NCBI GenBank assembly: GCA_002495225.1
Contig: DAEF01000218.1
Coordinates: 1-10,561 of the forward strand
Source of the DNA: Methanoregulaceae archaeon UBA288
GTDB taxonomy: Archaea; Halobacteriota; Methanomicrobia; Methanomicrobiales; Methanospirillaceae
DNA length: 10,561 nt
Reading direction: 5' to 3'
In this document: in pieces, positions 1-5,265 of the stretch
Position numbering within the stretch: the first letter of the stretch is position 1
Layout of the letters: each line of letters starts with the position of its first letter
The notes under the pieces: generated by a model
Database searches by the model: none
Told to the model about the DNA's origin: nothing
The model's input: the letters and a program-made list of their open reading frames with translations, nothing else
Position numbers and translations under genes: made by a program

Positions 1-37
1 CCCCGATCTTGATTCGCTCTCGGACATAGATCTTCAT
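1..37 (-). CDS. Partial small hypothetical protein, N-terminus only
   Basis: Only the first 12 codons are inside the window, reading MKIYVRERIKIG from the ATG at 35-37 toward position 1. They match the first 12 residues of the protein encoded at 1089-1301 at 11 of 12 positions. The nucleotides just before the ATG also match that gene (GATGTGA, followed by a few bases and ATG). It is therefore a paralogue of that gene. A TATA-like GGTATATC on the minus strand at 91-98 is 54 nt from the start, nearly the same distance as in the paralogue. Function is unknown, and the rest of the gene lies outside the window. Confidence 0.75.
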   Translation of the reverse strand, partial: MKIYVRERIKIG

Positions 38-90
38 GGTCTCACATCGCCCCAGTCCGGGCCGATGGCTCCAGTCTGTCCCTCCGGGTA

Positions 91-98
91 GATATACC
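91..98 (-). promoter_or_regulatory. Probable TATA box of the partial gene at 1-37
   Basis: On the minus strand this reads GGTATATC. It would place transcription start near 65 and leave a leader of about 30 nt. The same octamer lies 56 nt before the start of the paralogous gene at 1089-1301. An inverted copy (GGTATATC on the plus strand) sits at 124-131 and might be a second core element or part of a dyad. Confidence 0.45.
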
Positions 99-160
99 CC
101 GCGGACGCCGGGGACGCGCGCCCGGTATATCAGCCTGAGCCCCAGCGACGAGCGGTAAAC

Positions 161-172
161 CGAACGTTTATG
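161..172 (+). promoter_or_regulatory. Possible TATA box of the SDR gene
   Basis: The stretch CGAACGTTTATG is the most A/T-rich spot upstream of the SDR gene and resembles a BRE plus TATA element. It would start transcription near 195 and leave a leader of about 60 nt, which includes the AGGAG ribosome-binding site at 247-251. The rest of the 38-258 spacer shows no ORF I would defend. Confidence 0.35.
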
Positions 173-258
173 CCGGGGGGGACGAGAGCGTTTCTCTGCC
201 GGCAGAGGGGCGGGGCGAGCCCGCGCCGCGGACCGGACATGCATCCAGGAGAATGAAG

Positions 259-1008
259 ATGGGAAGACTTGACAACAAGGTCTGTATCGTCACCGGGTCC
301 ACGAGCGGCATCGGCGAGGCGTGTGCGAAGGACATGGCGCGCGAGGGCGGGACGGTCGTCGTCTCCGGCCGGAAGGAGAAGGAGGGGGCCCGGGTCGTCG
401 ACGAGATCACGAAGGCCGGAGGGAAGGCGATCTTCGTCCGGGCGGACGTCACGAGCGAGGACGATATCAGGAACCTCGTCGCGAAGACGGTCGAGGCCTT
501 CGGGCGGCTGGACGTGATGGTCGCGAACTCCGGGATCGGGCTCGTCGGCGCGCCCCACGAGGTGACCATGGCCGACTGGGACATTATGATCGCCACCAAC
601 CTCACGGGCGTCTTCCTCTGCGACAAGTACGCGGTCGAACAGATGCTCAAGCAGGAGACGGGCGGGGCGATCGTGAACACGGGCTCGATCCACAGCTTCG
701 TCGCGAAGGAGGGCGTCACGGCGTACGCGGCGGCGAAGGGCGGGGTCAGGATGCTGACCAGGACGGTCGGGATCAGCTACCCCCAGAAGGGGATCCGCGC
801 GAACTTCGTCGCGCCGGGGTACATCGACACCCCGCTCCTGAGCGCCCTGCCGCCCGAAGCCTACGAGGCGCTCAAGCAGCTGCACCCGGTCGGCCGGCTG
901 GGCCGGGCGGAGGAGGTGGCGAAGGCCGTCACCTTCCTGGCGAGCGACGACGCCTCGTTCATCACGGGCACGGGCCTGCTGATCGACGGCGGGTACACGG
1001 CGGTATAG
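259..1008 (+). CDS. Short-chain dehydrogenase/reductase, FabG-like
   Basis: A classical SDR of 249 aa, the usual family length, expected to be a soluble NAD(P)-dependent oxidoreductase acting on a hydroxyl or carbonyl substrate. The Rossmann glycine motif TGSTSGIG is at residues 12-19. A variant NSG replaces the common NAG at 90-92. The catalytic tetrad is complete: N114, S143, Y156 and K160, with the normal 13-residue Ser-Tyr spacing. The C-terminal ITGTGLLIDGGY matches the family ending. SGRKEKEG after the second strand offers basic residues that would suit NADP(H), an inference. Two ATGs are possible. The one at 259 is preferred because AGGAG (247-251) lies 7 nt before it and only 1 nt before the ATG at 253. 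The gene stands alone on the plus strand between two minus-strand paralogues, so the substrate cannot be inferred from neighbours. It ends in TAG. Confidence 0.93.
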   Translation: MGRLDNKVCIVTGSTSGIGEACAKDMAREGGTVVVSGRKEKEGARVVDEITKAGGKAIFVRADVTSEDDIRNLVAKTVEAFGRLDVMVANSGIGLVGAPHEVTMADWDIMIATNLTGVFLCDKYAVEQMLKQETGGAIVNTGSIHSFVAKEGVTAYAAAKGGVRMLTRTVGISYPQKGIRANFVAPGYIDTPLLSALPPEAYEALKQLHPVGRLGRAEEVAKAVTFLASDDASFITGTGLLIDGGYTAV

Positions 1009-1020
1009 GACCGGAAAGGA

Positions 1021-1045
1021 GCGCGGGGGCGATGCGCCCCCGTGC
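1021..1045 (+). terminator. GC-rich hairpin between convergent genes
   Basis: An 8-bp perfect stem CGGGGGCG/CGCCCCCG with a 3-nt ATG loop (1024-1031 with 1035-1042). It extends three more pairs, one of them G-U, to 1021-1045. It starts 12 nt after the SDR stop and before the convergent gene ending at 1089. No T-run follows on the plus strand, so it may be a transcript-end stabiliser rather than an intrinsic terminator. Confidence 0.4.
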
Positions 1046-1088
1046 ACCGGGATCGACGGCGGGGGCATCGTCGGAAAATGAGTGGCGC

Positions 1089-1301
1089 TCAGGCCTGCTT
1101 TTTTGAGCCGCGCTCCTCCTCGGGCATGGGCTCGAGGTAGACCAGGTCGGCGCCGGTGTCCTTCGCCATCTGCTCGAGTTCGGTCTTTCGGAAGTGGTGT
1201 GCGTAGACCTCCAGGTCTCCGCCGGTGACGGCGAGGACAGTGTACCGGGGCTGCCGGACACCCTCGCCGACCTTGATCCGTTCGCGGACGTAAATCTTCA
1301 T
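1089..1301 (-). CDS. Small hypothetical protein, 70 aa, paralogue of the 1-37 gene
   Basis: A 70-residue charged soluble protein starting MKIYVRERIKVGEG and ending EERGSKKQA. It has no signal peptide, membrane segment or metal motif. The pattern of short strands (MKIYVRERIKV, RYTVLAVTG, LEVYAHHF), a Lys/Glu helix (KTELEQMAKDTG) and a last strand (DLVYLEPM) suggests a compact alpha/beta fold, an inference. I do not recognise a named family. The upstream ATGs of the longer open frame are rejected because the paralogue at 1-37 begins at the same MKIYV and shares GATGTGA just before its ATG. Its stop is 80 nt from that of the convergent SDR gene. Two palindromes lie between its TATA-like box and its start, so it may be under specific control. 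Confidence 0.8.
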   Translation of the reverse strand: MKIYVRERIKVGEGVRQPRYTVLAVTGGDLEVYAHHFRKTELEQMAKDTGADLVYLEPMPEEERGSKKQA

Positions 1302-1312
1302 GGGGTTCACAT

Positions 1313-1346
1313 CAACTGATATACCAGTTGGTGTACTCAGTAGTAC
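1313..1346. promoter_or_regulatory. Two adjacent palindromes in the leader/start region of the 70-aa gene
   Basis: CAACTG at 1313-1318 and CAGTTG at 1325-1330 are perfect inverted arms around a central ATATAC, so 16 of 18 positions are symmetric. Next to it, GTACT (1333-1337) and AGTAC (1342-1346) form a second perfect dyad around CAGT. Both lie between the TATA-like box (1357-1364) and the start codon (1301), over the expected transcription start near 1333. That is a typical place for an archaeal repressor site. The available upstream part of the paralogue at 1-37 lacks them. Confidence 0.5.
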
Positions 1347-1356
1347 GCCCCGGCCG

Positions 1357-1364
1357 GATATACC
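1357..1364 (-). promoter_or_regulatory. Probable TATA box of the 70-aa gene
   Basis: The minus-strand GGTATATC is 56 nt before the ATG at 1301. The same octamer precedes the paralogue at 54 nt. Transcription would start near 1333. Confidence 0.5.
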
Positions 1365-1417
1365 CACCGGTACAGGCACCCCCTCCGTGCCGCCCAGTGC
1401 GCGTGGCGGGCGCAGGC

Positions 1418-1699
1418 TCACCCGGCCCGCCGGAACTCCGCGAGCAGGGCCGCCCCGTACGCCGCCCGCTTCCTGGTCGGGATGTAGTTATTCTTCGCGA
1501 GCCGCGCGAGAAGCTCCTCGGTAACGGCCGCGTCGTCGGCGAGGTCCAGGGCCCTCACAGCCGCGATGCACTCGTCGAGGCCGGTGATCCCGGTCTCGAT
1601 CCCGTCGATCGGGATCCGCCGCACCCCCGGGGCCTGGCTGACCATCCCCCCGCAGATAGTGCAGTAGACCCCCTCGTTCTCGTTCGCCGACTCGTTCAC
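1418..1699 (-). CDS. Small CxxC protein, 'NAC family transcription factor'-like
   Basis: A 93-aa soluble protein. Near its N-terminus is a single CTICGG motif (C13, C16) that could be half of a zinc site, completed by a dimer or other ligands. The body is helical: GITGLDECIAAVRAL, then AAVTEELLARL, then NYIPTRKRAAYGAALLAEF. From memory, this arrangement matches small proteins commonly annotated 'NAC family transcription factor' in methanogens. The name rests on weak similarity and the function is unproven. The start ATG overlaps the cupin stop codon in ATGA (1696-1699), so the two genes form an operon and are probably translationally coupled. The gene ends in TGA, followed by a 116-nt spacer to the start of the next minus-strand gene. 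Confidence 0.8.
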   Translation of the reverse strand: MNESANENEGVYCTICGGMVSQAPGVRRIPIDGIETGITGLDECIAAVRALDLADDAAVTEELLARLAKNNYIPTRKRAAYGAALLAEFRRAG

Positions 1700-2031
1700 C
1701 CCCGTATCATCACGAGCGCCATCTTGAACGGCGTCGTCGCCGAGAACACGTGCGGCACGTTCGCCGGGACCACGATCGTCTGGCCGGCCGTCATCGCGTG
1801 CGTCGTCCCCCCGATCCAGACACCGGCCTCGCCGTCCAGGATCGTCACCACCGAGTCGAACGGGGCCGTGTGCTCGGAGACCCCCTCGCCCTGGTCGAAC
1901 GAGAAGATCGTGATCGAGCCCGCGGGGTTGTTCACAACCATCCGGCTCGCGACCGTGCCCGTCTGGTAATCGACCAGGTCGGCGAGGCGGAGCACCCGGC
2001 CCTTCAGGTCGTCGCGCGCCTTCCCTGTCAT
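1696..2031 (-). CDS. Cupin-domain protein (111 aa)
   Basis: A single-domain cupin. Strands run from about residue 28 to the end, with the motif-1 region GEGVSEHTAPFDS (H54), a glycine turn LDGEAGVWIGG, and motif 2 GQTIVVPANVPHVF (P89, H94). Motif 1 has one histidine rather than the usual HxH, so metal binding may be altered or absent. This variant (HTxPxD) is common in small cupins that carry no assigned reaction. The ATG at 2031 is chosen because GGAG lies 7 nt upstream and the residues before it in the open frame are low-complexity Pro/Ala/Arg. The downstream CxxC protein overlaps by 4 nt, so they are likely co-transcribed. It could be a ligand-binding or isomerase-type cupin; the sequence does not decide. 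Confidence 0.88.
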   Translation of the reverse strand: MTGKARDDLKGRVLRLADLVDYQTGTVASRMVVNNPAGSITIFSFDQGEGVSEHTAPFDSVVTILDGEAGVWIGGTTHAMTAGQTIVVPANVPHVFSATTPFKMALVMIRG

Positions 2032-2287
2032 CGCAGGACTCCGTGCGGGCGCCCCCGGTGCCGGCGGAGGACGCGGTGGCGCCCCGCGGCGCCGGGCCAC
2101 GATCGCGCCCTGAGCACCCGGTTCGGCCTCTGGTGGGGCAGCCTGTAGATCACCATCATGAGCATTCCTCGAGGGAGTGAGGATGCGCACGGATATGAAG
2201 GTGGCGTACTCGCTTCCGCGGGCCCGGCAGGGGGACCACCGGCGCCGTCCCGTACCCGCGCTGCCAGCTTCCGGGGGAAAAGGTTTC

Positions 2288-2689
2288 TTACTCGGTCGTC
2301 TTCCCGTCGAAGTGCTCTTCCGACGCCTCTGCGACCTTCTTGGTCCGGCGCACGATCCCGTCCTGGTGCTCAGGCGGCGAGTAGATCGTGTAGAGTTTGA
2401 GGTCCTCGTCCTTCGAGGTGTTGATCACGTTGTGGCGCGCGCCCGACGGCACGATCACGCCGCTGCCGTCCCGGACGCGGTGCTTCTCCCCGTCGATGAC
2501 GACCGCGCCGTGCCCCTGCTCGAACCGGAAGAACTGGTCGACGTCGTCGTGGACCTCCTCGCCGATCTCGTCGCCGGGCTTGATGTTCATCAGCACGAGC
2601 TGGCTGTACTTGCCGGTGTACAGCACCTTCCTGTACGACCCGTTCTTCAGTGTCAGCGCCTCGATATTCGCTACGAATCCCTTCTTCAT
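2288..2689 (-). CDS. Cupin-domain protein (133 aa), EVHxDVDQFF type
   Basis: A single-domain cupin of a type widespread in bacteria and archaea. Motif 1 is GDEIGEEVHDDVDQFFRFEQGHG (residues 39-61) with H47 and E45/Q52 as possible ligands. Motif 2 is GSGVIVPSGARHNVIN with P81, G83, H86 and N88. A family-typical tail YSPPEHQDG follows. The N-terminal part begins FVANIEALTLKNGSYRKVLYTG. The protein is soluble and its substrate is unknown. The ATG at 2689 is preferred because MKKGFV begins the conserved region; only a weak AGGACGG lies upstream. It is not part of the other cupin operon, since 256 nt of non-coding DNA separates them, and an A/T-rich patch at 2731-2760 may hold its own promoter. 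It ends in TAA. Confidence 0.9.
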   Translation of the reverse strand: MKKGFVANIEALTLKNGSYRKVLYTGKYSQLVLMNIKPGDEIGEEVHDDVDQFFRFEQGHGAVVIDGEKHRVRDGSGVIVPSGARHNVINTSKDEDLKLYTIYSPPEHQDGIVRRTKKVAEASEEHFDGKTTE

Positions 2690-2818
2690 CCTGTACCGTC
2701 CTGGTGTTCCGACCCGCATCACGTGCGGTGGTCATTTCAAAGTAATGAAACACCGGCATATCAGTCTTTGGATCCGTTTCTCCCGGGATCCGGCCGTTCT
2801 GGCGGCGCCGGGGCCCGT

Positions 2819-3607
2819 TCAGCCGCCGTCCAGGGCCCGGAGCAGCTGCACGGTCAGGTCCGCGGCCCGGGCCTGCTGCTCGGGGGCGGAGATCGCTGCC
2901 TCACCGTCCCCGGGCTGGGGGCCGTAGTCGCCGAACCGGGCGTGGTTGCCCCCCGCGATCACCTCGACGACGGTTTCCGGCGGGAGGAGGGACCGGGCCG
3001 CCTCGAGCCGCTCCCGGTCCACGACCAGGTCGTTCGACCCCTAGGTCGAGAGGCACCGGAGAGCGGAGGCGGAGAGGTCGTCACCCTCCGCGGGGTAGGA
3101 CGCCCACAGGACCAGGCCCCGCACGCCATCCGCGTGCCGCCGGGCGTAGGACGCGGCCATCGAGCCCCCGAGCGAGTGCCCGCCCACGACCCAGTTCTGC
3201 ACGCCCGGGTGGGCGGCGATCACGGCGTCCGCCCGGTCGACTCCGAGGACGGCCAGCGAAAGCGGCATCCTGACGACGGCGACCAGGTAGCCGCGGGCGG
3301 CGATGGCCCGCGCCACGGGCGCGTACGACCTGTGGTCCACGCGGCCCCCGGGGTAGAGGATGAAACCGGTACCCGGCTCGGGCCCGGCGGGGGCGAAGAC
3401 GATGAACGCCCCCTCGTCGCGGACCGAGAGATCGTTTTCGGGCTCGAGCGCGGCAAGGGCCTCCGCGCCCGGCCCGAGGGGGGTCAGGCCCCAGGCGACG
3501 AACCCGGCCGCAACGAGCAGCACGGCTGCGCCGACGACGGCCAGGAGGATCCCGATACGCCTGCTCCTGGCGACACCCTGCCCCTCCGGTGCCGGCGGGA
3601 CGATCAT
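2819..3607 (-). pseudogene. Alpha/beta hydrolase interrupted by an in-frame TAG
   Basis: One reading frame encodes a 262-residue hydrolase broken only by TAG at 3043-3041 (codon 189). Residues 18-40 are a hydrophobic N-terminal signal anchor, so the enzyme domain should lie outside the membrane. The nucleophile elbow GGHSLGG is intact (S145). After the stop, in the same frame, come GSND (D193, likely acid) and GGNHARFGDYG (H222, likely base). Relatives as I recall them have Tyr at this place (LSxYGxxD), so the change is most simply TAC or TAT to TAG. The 188-aa product would lack two of the three catalytic residues. Alternatives are a sequencing error, or readthrough such as pyrrolysine insertion in a methanogen; no pyl gene is in the window. 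The start is uncertain: ATG at 3607 or TTG at 3610, with no clear Shine-Dalgarno. The gene lies 18 nt after the DUF2795-like gene and may share its promoter. Confidence 0.8.
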
Positions 3608-3625
3608 CAAAAAACGTCTCGGGGG

Positions 3626-3910
3626 TTACTCCCCTTTCCAGGCCTTCCGGGCCTCGTCGGCCACGTCGTCGGCCGAGACGTACTGCCGTTCGGGCATCTT
3701 GTTGAGGACGTCCGTGATCTGGGTGGGGGCGTTCCGCTTCGCGGCCTCGGCCGCGAGATCGGCCTTGGTCAGGGGGTAGTTCAGGGTCTTGAGGCCCTGC
3801 ATGATCAGGTTGATCGCCATCTCTTCCTTGGCCTTGTCACCTGAACCCGCGATGGCCTGCCCGATGCCGCCGAGTAAACCGCCGATGCCGCCCTGCTGCT
3901 GGTCTGTCAT
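3626..3910 (-). CDS. DUF2795-like small protein (94 aa)
   Basis: The N-terminus is glycine-rich and nonpolar (GGIGGLLGGIGQAIAG, about residues 7-22). A helical segment KEEMAINLIMQGLKTL follows. The C-terminal half reads NYPLTKADLAAEAAKRN then ITDVLNKMPERQYVSADDV (about 44-83), resembling the DUF2795 pattern in which YPxTKxDLxxxAxxxxA is followed by LxxLPDRxYxSxxDV. DUF2795 has no firm function; a small three-helix binding role is an inference. The ATG at 3910 is chosen over an upstream codon because MTDQQ follows a GGACGAG site at 4 nt spacing. It is the first gene downstream of the TATA box at 3960-3968. The hydrolase follows after 18 nt, with a GGGG/CCCC mini-stem and a T-run in the junction. 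Confidence 0.8.
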   Translation of the reverse strand: MTDQQQGGIGGLLGGIGQAIAGSGDKAKEEMAINLIMQGLKTLNYPLTKADLAAEAAKRNAPTQITDVLNKMPERQYVSADDVADEARKAWKGE

Positions 3911-3959
3911 GAAACTCGTCCTGTGCCGGTCCCGGCACACTCGTCAACCGCCACCGGGG

Positions 3960-3968
3960 TATATTAAG
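3960..3968 (-). promoter_or_regulatory. TATA box of the DUF2795-like gene
   Basis: The minus strand reads CTTAATATA, close to the archaeal consensus, and predicts transcription start near 3935 and a leader of about 25 nt before the ATG at 3910. A plus-strand TTTATC at 3975-3980, back to back with it, could drive transcription into the structured spacer downstream. Confidence 0.6.
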
Positions 3969-4030
3969 TGTTGGTTTATCGAACAGGGTCATATTCAGGC
4001 CTGACTCCAGACCGTCGCAGGACGACGATG

Positions 4031-4210
4031 CGGGGGCACCCCGGGATCGAGCCGACGTGAAACCCTGAGGATCAACGTCGGCCGTCGCGGGTGACGCGGT
4101 GTCCCGGGTTTCGACGGCCCATCTCGTGACCGATGCTCTCGACAGGGCGAGCCGGTTCACCTGTCGACTGGCGCAGTCGTCACGGGAGGGCGATGCGTGA
4201 GAACGCATCG
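4031..4210 (+). ncRNA. Candidate structured non-coding RNA
   Basis: No convincing ORF lies here, but perfect helices follow one another. CGGGG/CCCCG pairs 4031-4035 with 4039-4043. GCCGACGT/ACGTCGGC pairs 4051-4058 with 4075-4082. GGCCGTCG/CGACGGCC pairs 4080-4087 with 4112-4119. A 9-bp stem pairs 4122-4130 with 4179-4187 (one G-U) and encloses TCGACAGG/CCTGTCGA (4139-4146 with 4160-4167). Finally CGATGCGT/ACGCATCG (4191-4198 with 4203-4210) is capped by GAGA, a GNRA tetraloop on the plus strand. The GNRA loop and the G-U pairs favour the plus strand. TTTATC at 3975-3980 could be the TATA box, giving a start near 4005. I recognise no known RNA class (not a tRNA, and no SRP or RNase P signature). 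It could instead be a DNA-level inverted-repeat cluster. Confidence 0.4.
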
Positions 4211-4276
4211 TGGAACCGAACGGGCATCATCGTGCAGGCCGAACCCCCTGGACACGTGCACCGCGTGCCTCCCCGA

Positions 4277-4459
4277 TCACGACGTCGCAGCGACCTTCGC
4301 CCTCCACCTTTGTGCCAGGCGGTCGAAAAGGGCTTTACTGCCGGCGGGAGGGCACGTCCACTCCCGCGACGCTCGTCGTCTCCGTGACCAGGTGGGGCCC
4401 TCGAGAGGGTGCAGAGAGAGCTCGAACGACGCCCCTCGGTGCCGGATCAGAGTCTCCAT
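4277..4459 (-). CDS. Possible small hypothetical protein (60 aa)
   Basis: An open frame begins ATG 3 nt after the TAG of the membrane zincin gene, so it could be translationally coupled. It starts METLIRHRGASFELSLHPLE and contains SREWTCPPAGSKALFDRLAQ, which could form a short strand pair and an amphipathic helix. Against it, about a quarter of its codons end in A or T, clearly more than in the neighbouring genes, and it is short. No family is recognised. It overlaps a 7-bp hairpin, GCGGGAG/CTCCCGC, at 4344-4367. Confidence 0.35.
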   Translation of the reverse strand: METLIRHRGASFELSLHPLEGPTWSRRRRASREWTCPPAGSKALFDRLAQRWRAKVAATS

Positions 4460-4462
4460 CCC

Positions 4463-5047
4463 CTACGCCCCGCGCGACCCCGTCCCGCCGGAAGGGCCGT
4501 AGACGACGAGCCCGTCGGGACGGTCGACGACCATGACAGCGGGGCCGTACCGCGCCAGGCGGGAGGCCTGCCAGAGGTCGCCGGCCGACCCACCCGTGTT
4601 CATCGCGATGGGGACGATCGTCCAGACAAAGAGGCCCGGGACGGCGGCGGACGCCGCGAGGAGCAGGGCGTCGATCAGCACGAGCGGGGCGAGCAGGCCG
4701 ACCAGGGCGGTGGTCCGGCCGTACGGCCGGGCGACGGACGTGGAGAGGACCGGCATGCCGTGAACCGTGCCCGCGCCGAACCGGGGATGCAGGCCCGCGA
4801 GAGAGTAGGCGAGCCAGTGGACCCACTCGTGGAGCACGACGACGCCGAGCGTCGCGGCGAGGAGGACGAAGAGGAGCCCGAGCTCGGCGGGGCCGACCGT
4901 GAACGACTGCGGCCCGGCGGCGAGGAGCATGAGCACCACGATAGCTCCGCCTATCGCGAGGGAGAGCGCCTGGACCAGCAACGCGCTTTTCCGGGTGAGA
5001 ACGATCTCGGCGATCCTGTCGTACCCGGGGGGAGGGGAGGGCTCCAC
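4463..5047 (-). CDS. DUF3267-type putative membrane zincin metallopeptidase
   Basis: A 194-aa integral membrane protein with four likely membrane segments: about 23-44, 54-74, 113-133 and 136-150. The second ends in HEWVH (73-77), a zincin HExxH motif with H73 and H77 as zinc ligands and E74 catalytic. NTGGSAGDLWQ (150-160) supplies a candidate third ligand, D157, in the place seen in the DUF3267 family. This suggests an intramembrane or membrane-linked protease whose substrate is unknown. The open frame is longer upstream, but the GTG at 5047 is preferred. It begins MEPSPPPGYDRIAEIVL where the family-like sequence starts, and a minus-strand TTTAT at 5075-5079 would place transcription start at about 5050, giving a leaderless transcript. 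The stop is TAG. The possible 60-aa gene follows after 3 nt. Confidence 0.82.
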   Translation of the reverse strand: MEPSPPPGYDRIAEIVLTRKSALLVQALSLAIGGAIVVLMLLAAGPQSFTVGPAELGLLFVLLAATLGVVVLHEWVHWLAYSLAGLHPRFGAGTVHGMPVLSTSVARPYGRTTALVGLLAPLVLIDALLLAASAAVPGLFVWTIVPIAMNTGGSAGDLWQASRLARYGPAVMVVDRPDGLVVYGPSGGTGSRGA

Positions 5048-5074
5048 GGCAGAGGGGGTAGGATCGGAGGCCGG

Positions 5075-5079
5075 ATAAA
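5075..5079 (-). promoter_or_regulatory. Probable TATA box of the membrane zincin gene
   Basis: The minus-strand CTCTTTATCC is the only A/T-rich core in a G/C-rich stretch. It predicts a transcript beginning at or within a few bases of the GTG at 5047. Confidence 0.45.
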
Positions 5080-5168
5080 GAGGCGGGGGGGGCCGACGGA
5101 CGGCTGTGTTCACGCCGTTAACAGGCGGCGGGCGGGCCTCCACGGCGCCCAGCAACAGGGGCGCGAGC

Positions 5169-5196
5169 GCCACGCGGTCACCCCGCACCGCGTGGC
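5169..5196. repeat. Perfect 10-bp hairpin in the spacer
   Basis: GCCACGCGGT (5169-5178) and ACCGCGTGGC (5187-5196) are exact inverted arms around an 8-nt loop, CACCCCGC. It lies in the 5048-5372 spacer between divergent genes, upstream of both promoters. It has no T-run and no adjacent coding end, so a terminator is unlikely from position. It could be a protein-binding site or part of an upstream transcript. Confidence 0.45.
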
Positions 5197-5265
5197 CCTG
5201 CGCATCGACGGACCGGGATATCCGGAGGTGATCGCGCCGCCGCAGGCGTGCGGGTTCCAGTGCTT

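Noticed and set aside
981..1063. A 13-bp direct repeat GATCGACGGCGGG at 981-993 and 1051-1063
   Set aside because: Repeats of this length are expected about once in 10 kb of GC-rich DNA, and the first copy is part of the conserved SDR C-terminus.
2177..3844. A 555-codon plus-strand open frame opposite the cupin, hydrolase and DUF2795-like genes
   Set aside because: It is a shadow of GC-rich codons in the genuine minus-strand genes and shows no recognisable family pattern.
4121..4187. A possible tRNA in the structured spacer, because of stacked helices and a GGTTCA string
   Set aside because: There is no 7-bp acceptor, anticodon and T-arm arrangement with conserved T-loop bases, and the enclosing stem is 9 bp.
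5224..5233. A perfect Shine-Dalgarno-like GGAGGTGATC
   Set aside because: No start codon follows at a suitable distance with a credible frame, and the flanks do not match the 16S rRNA 3' end, so it is probably chance.
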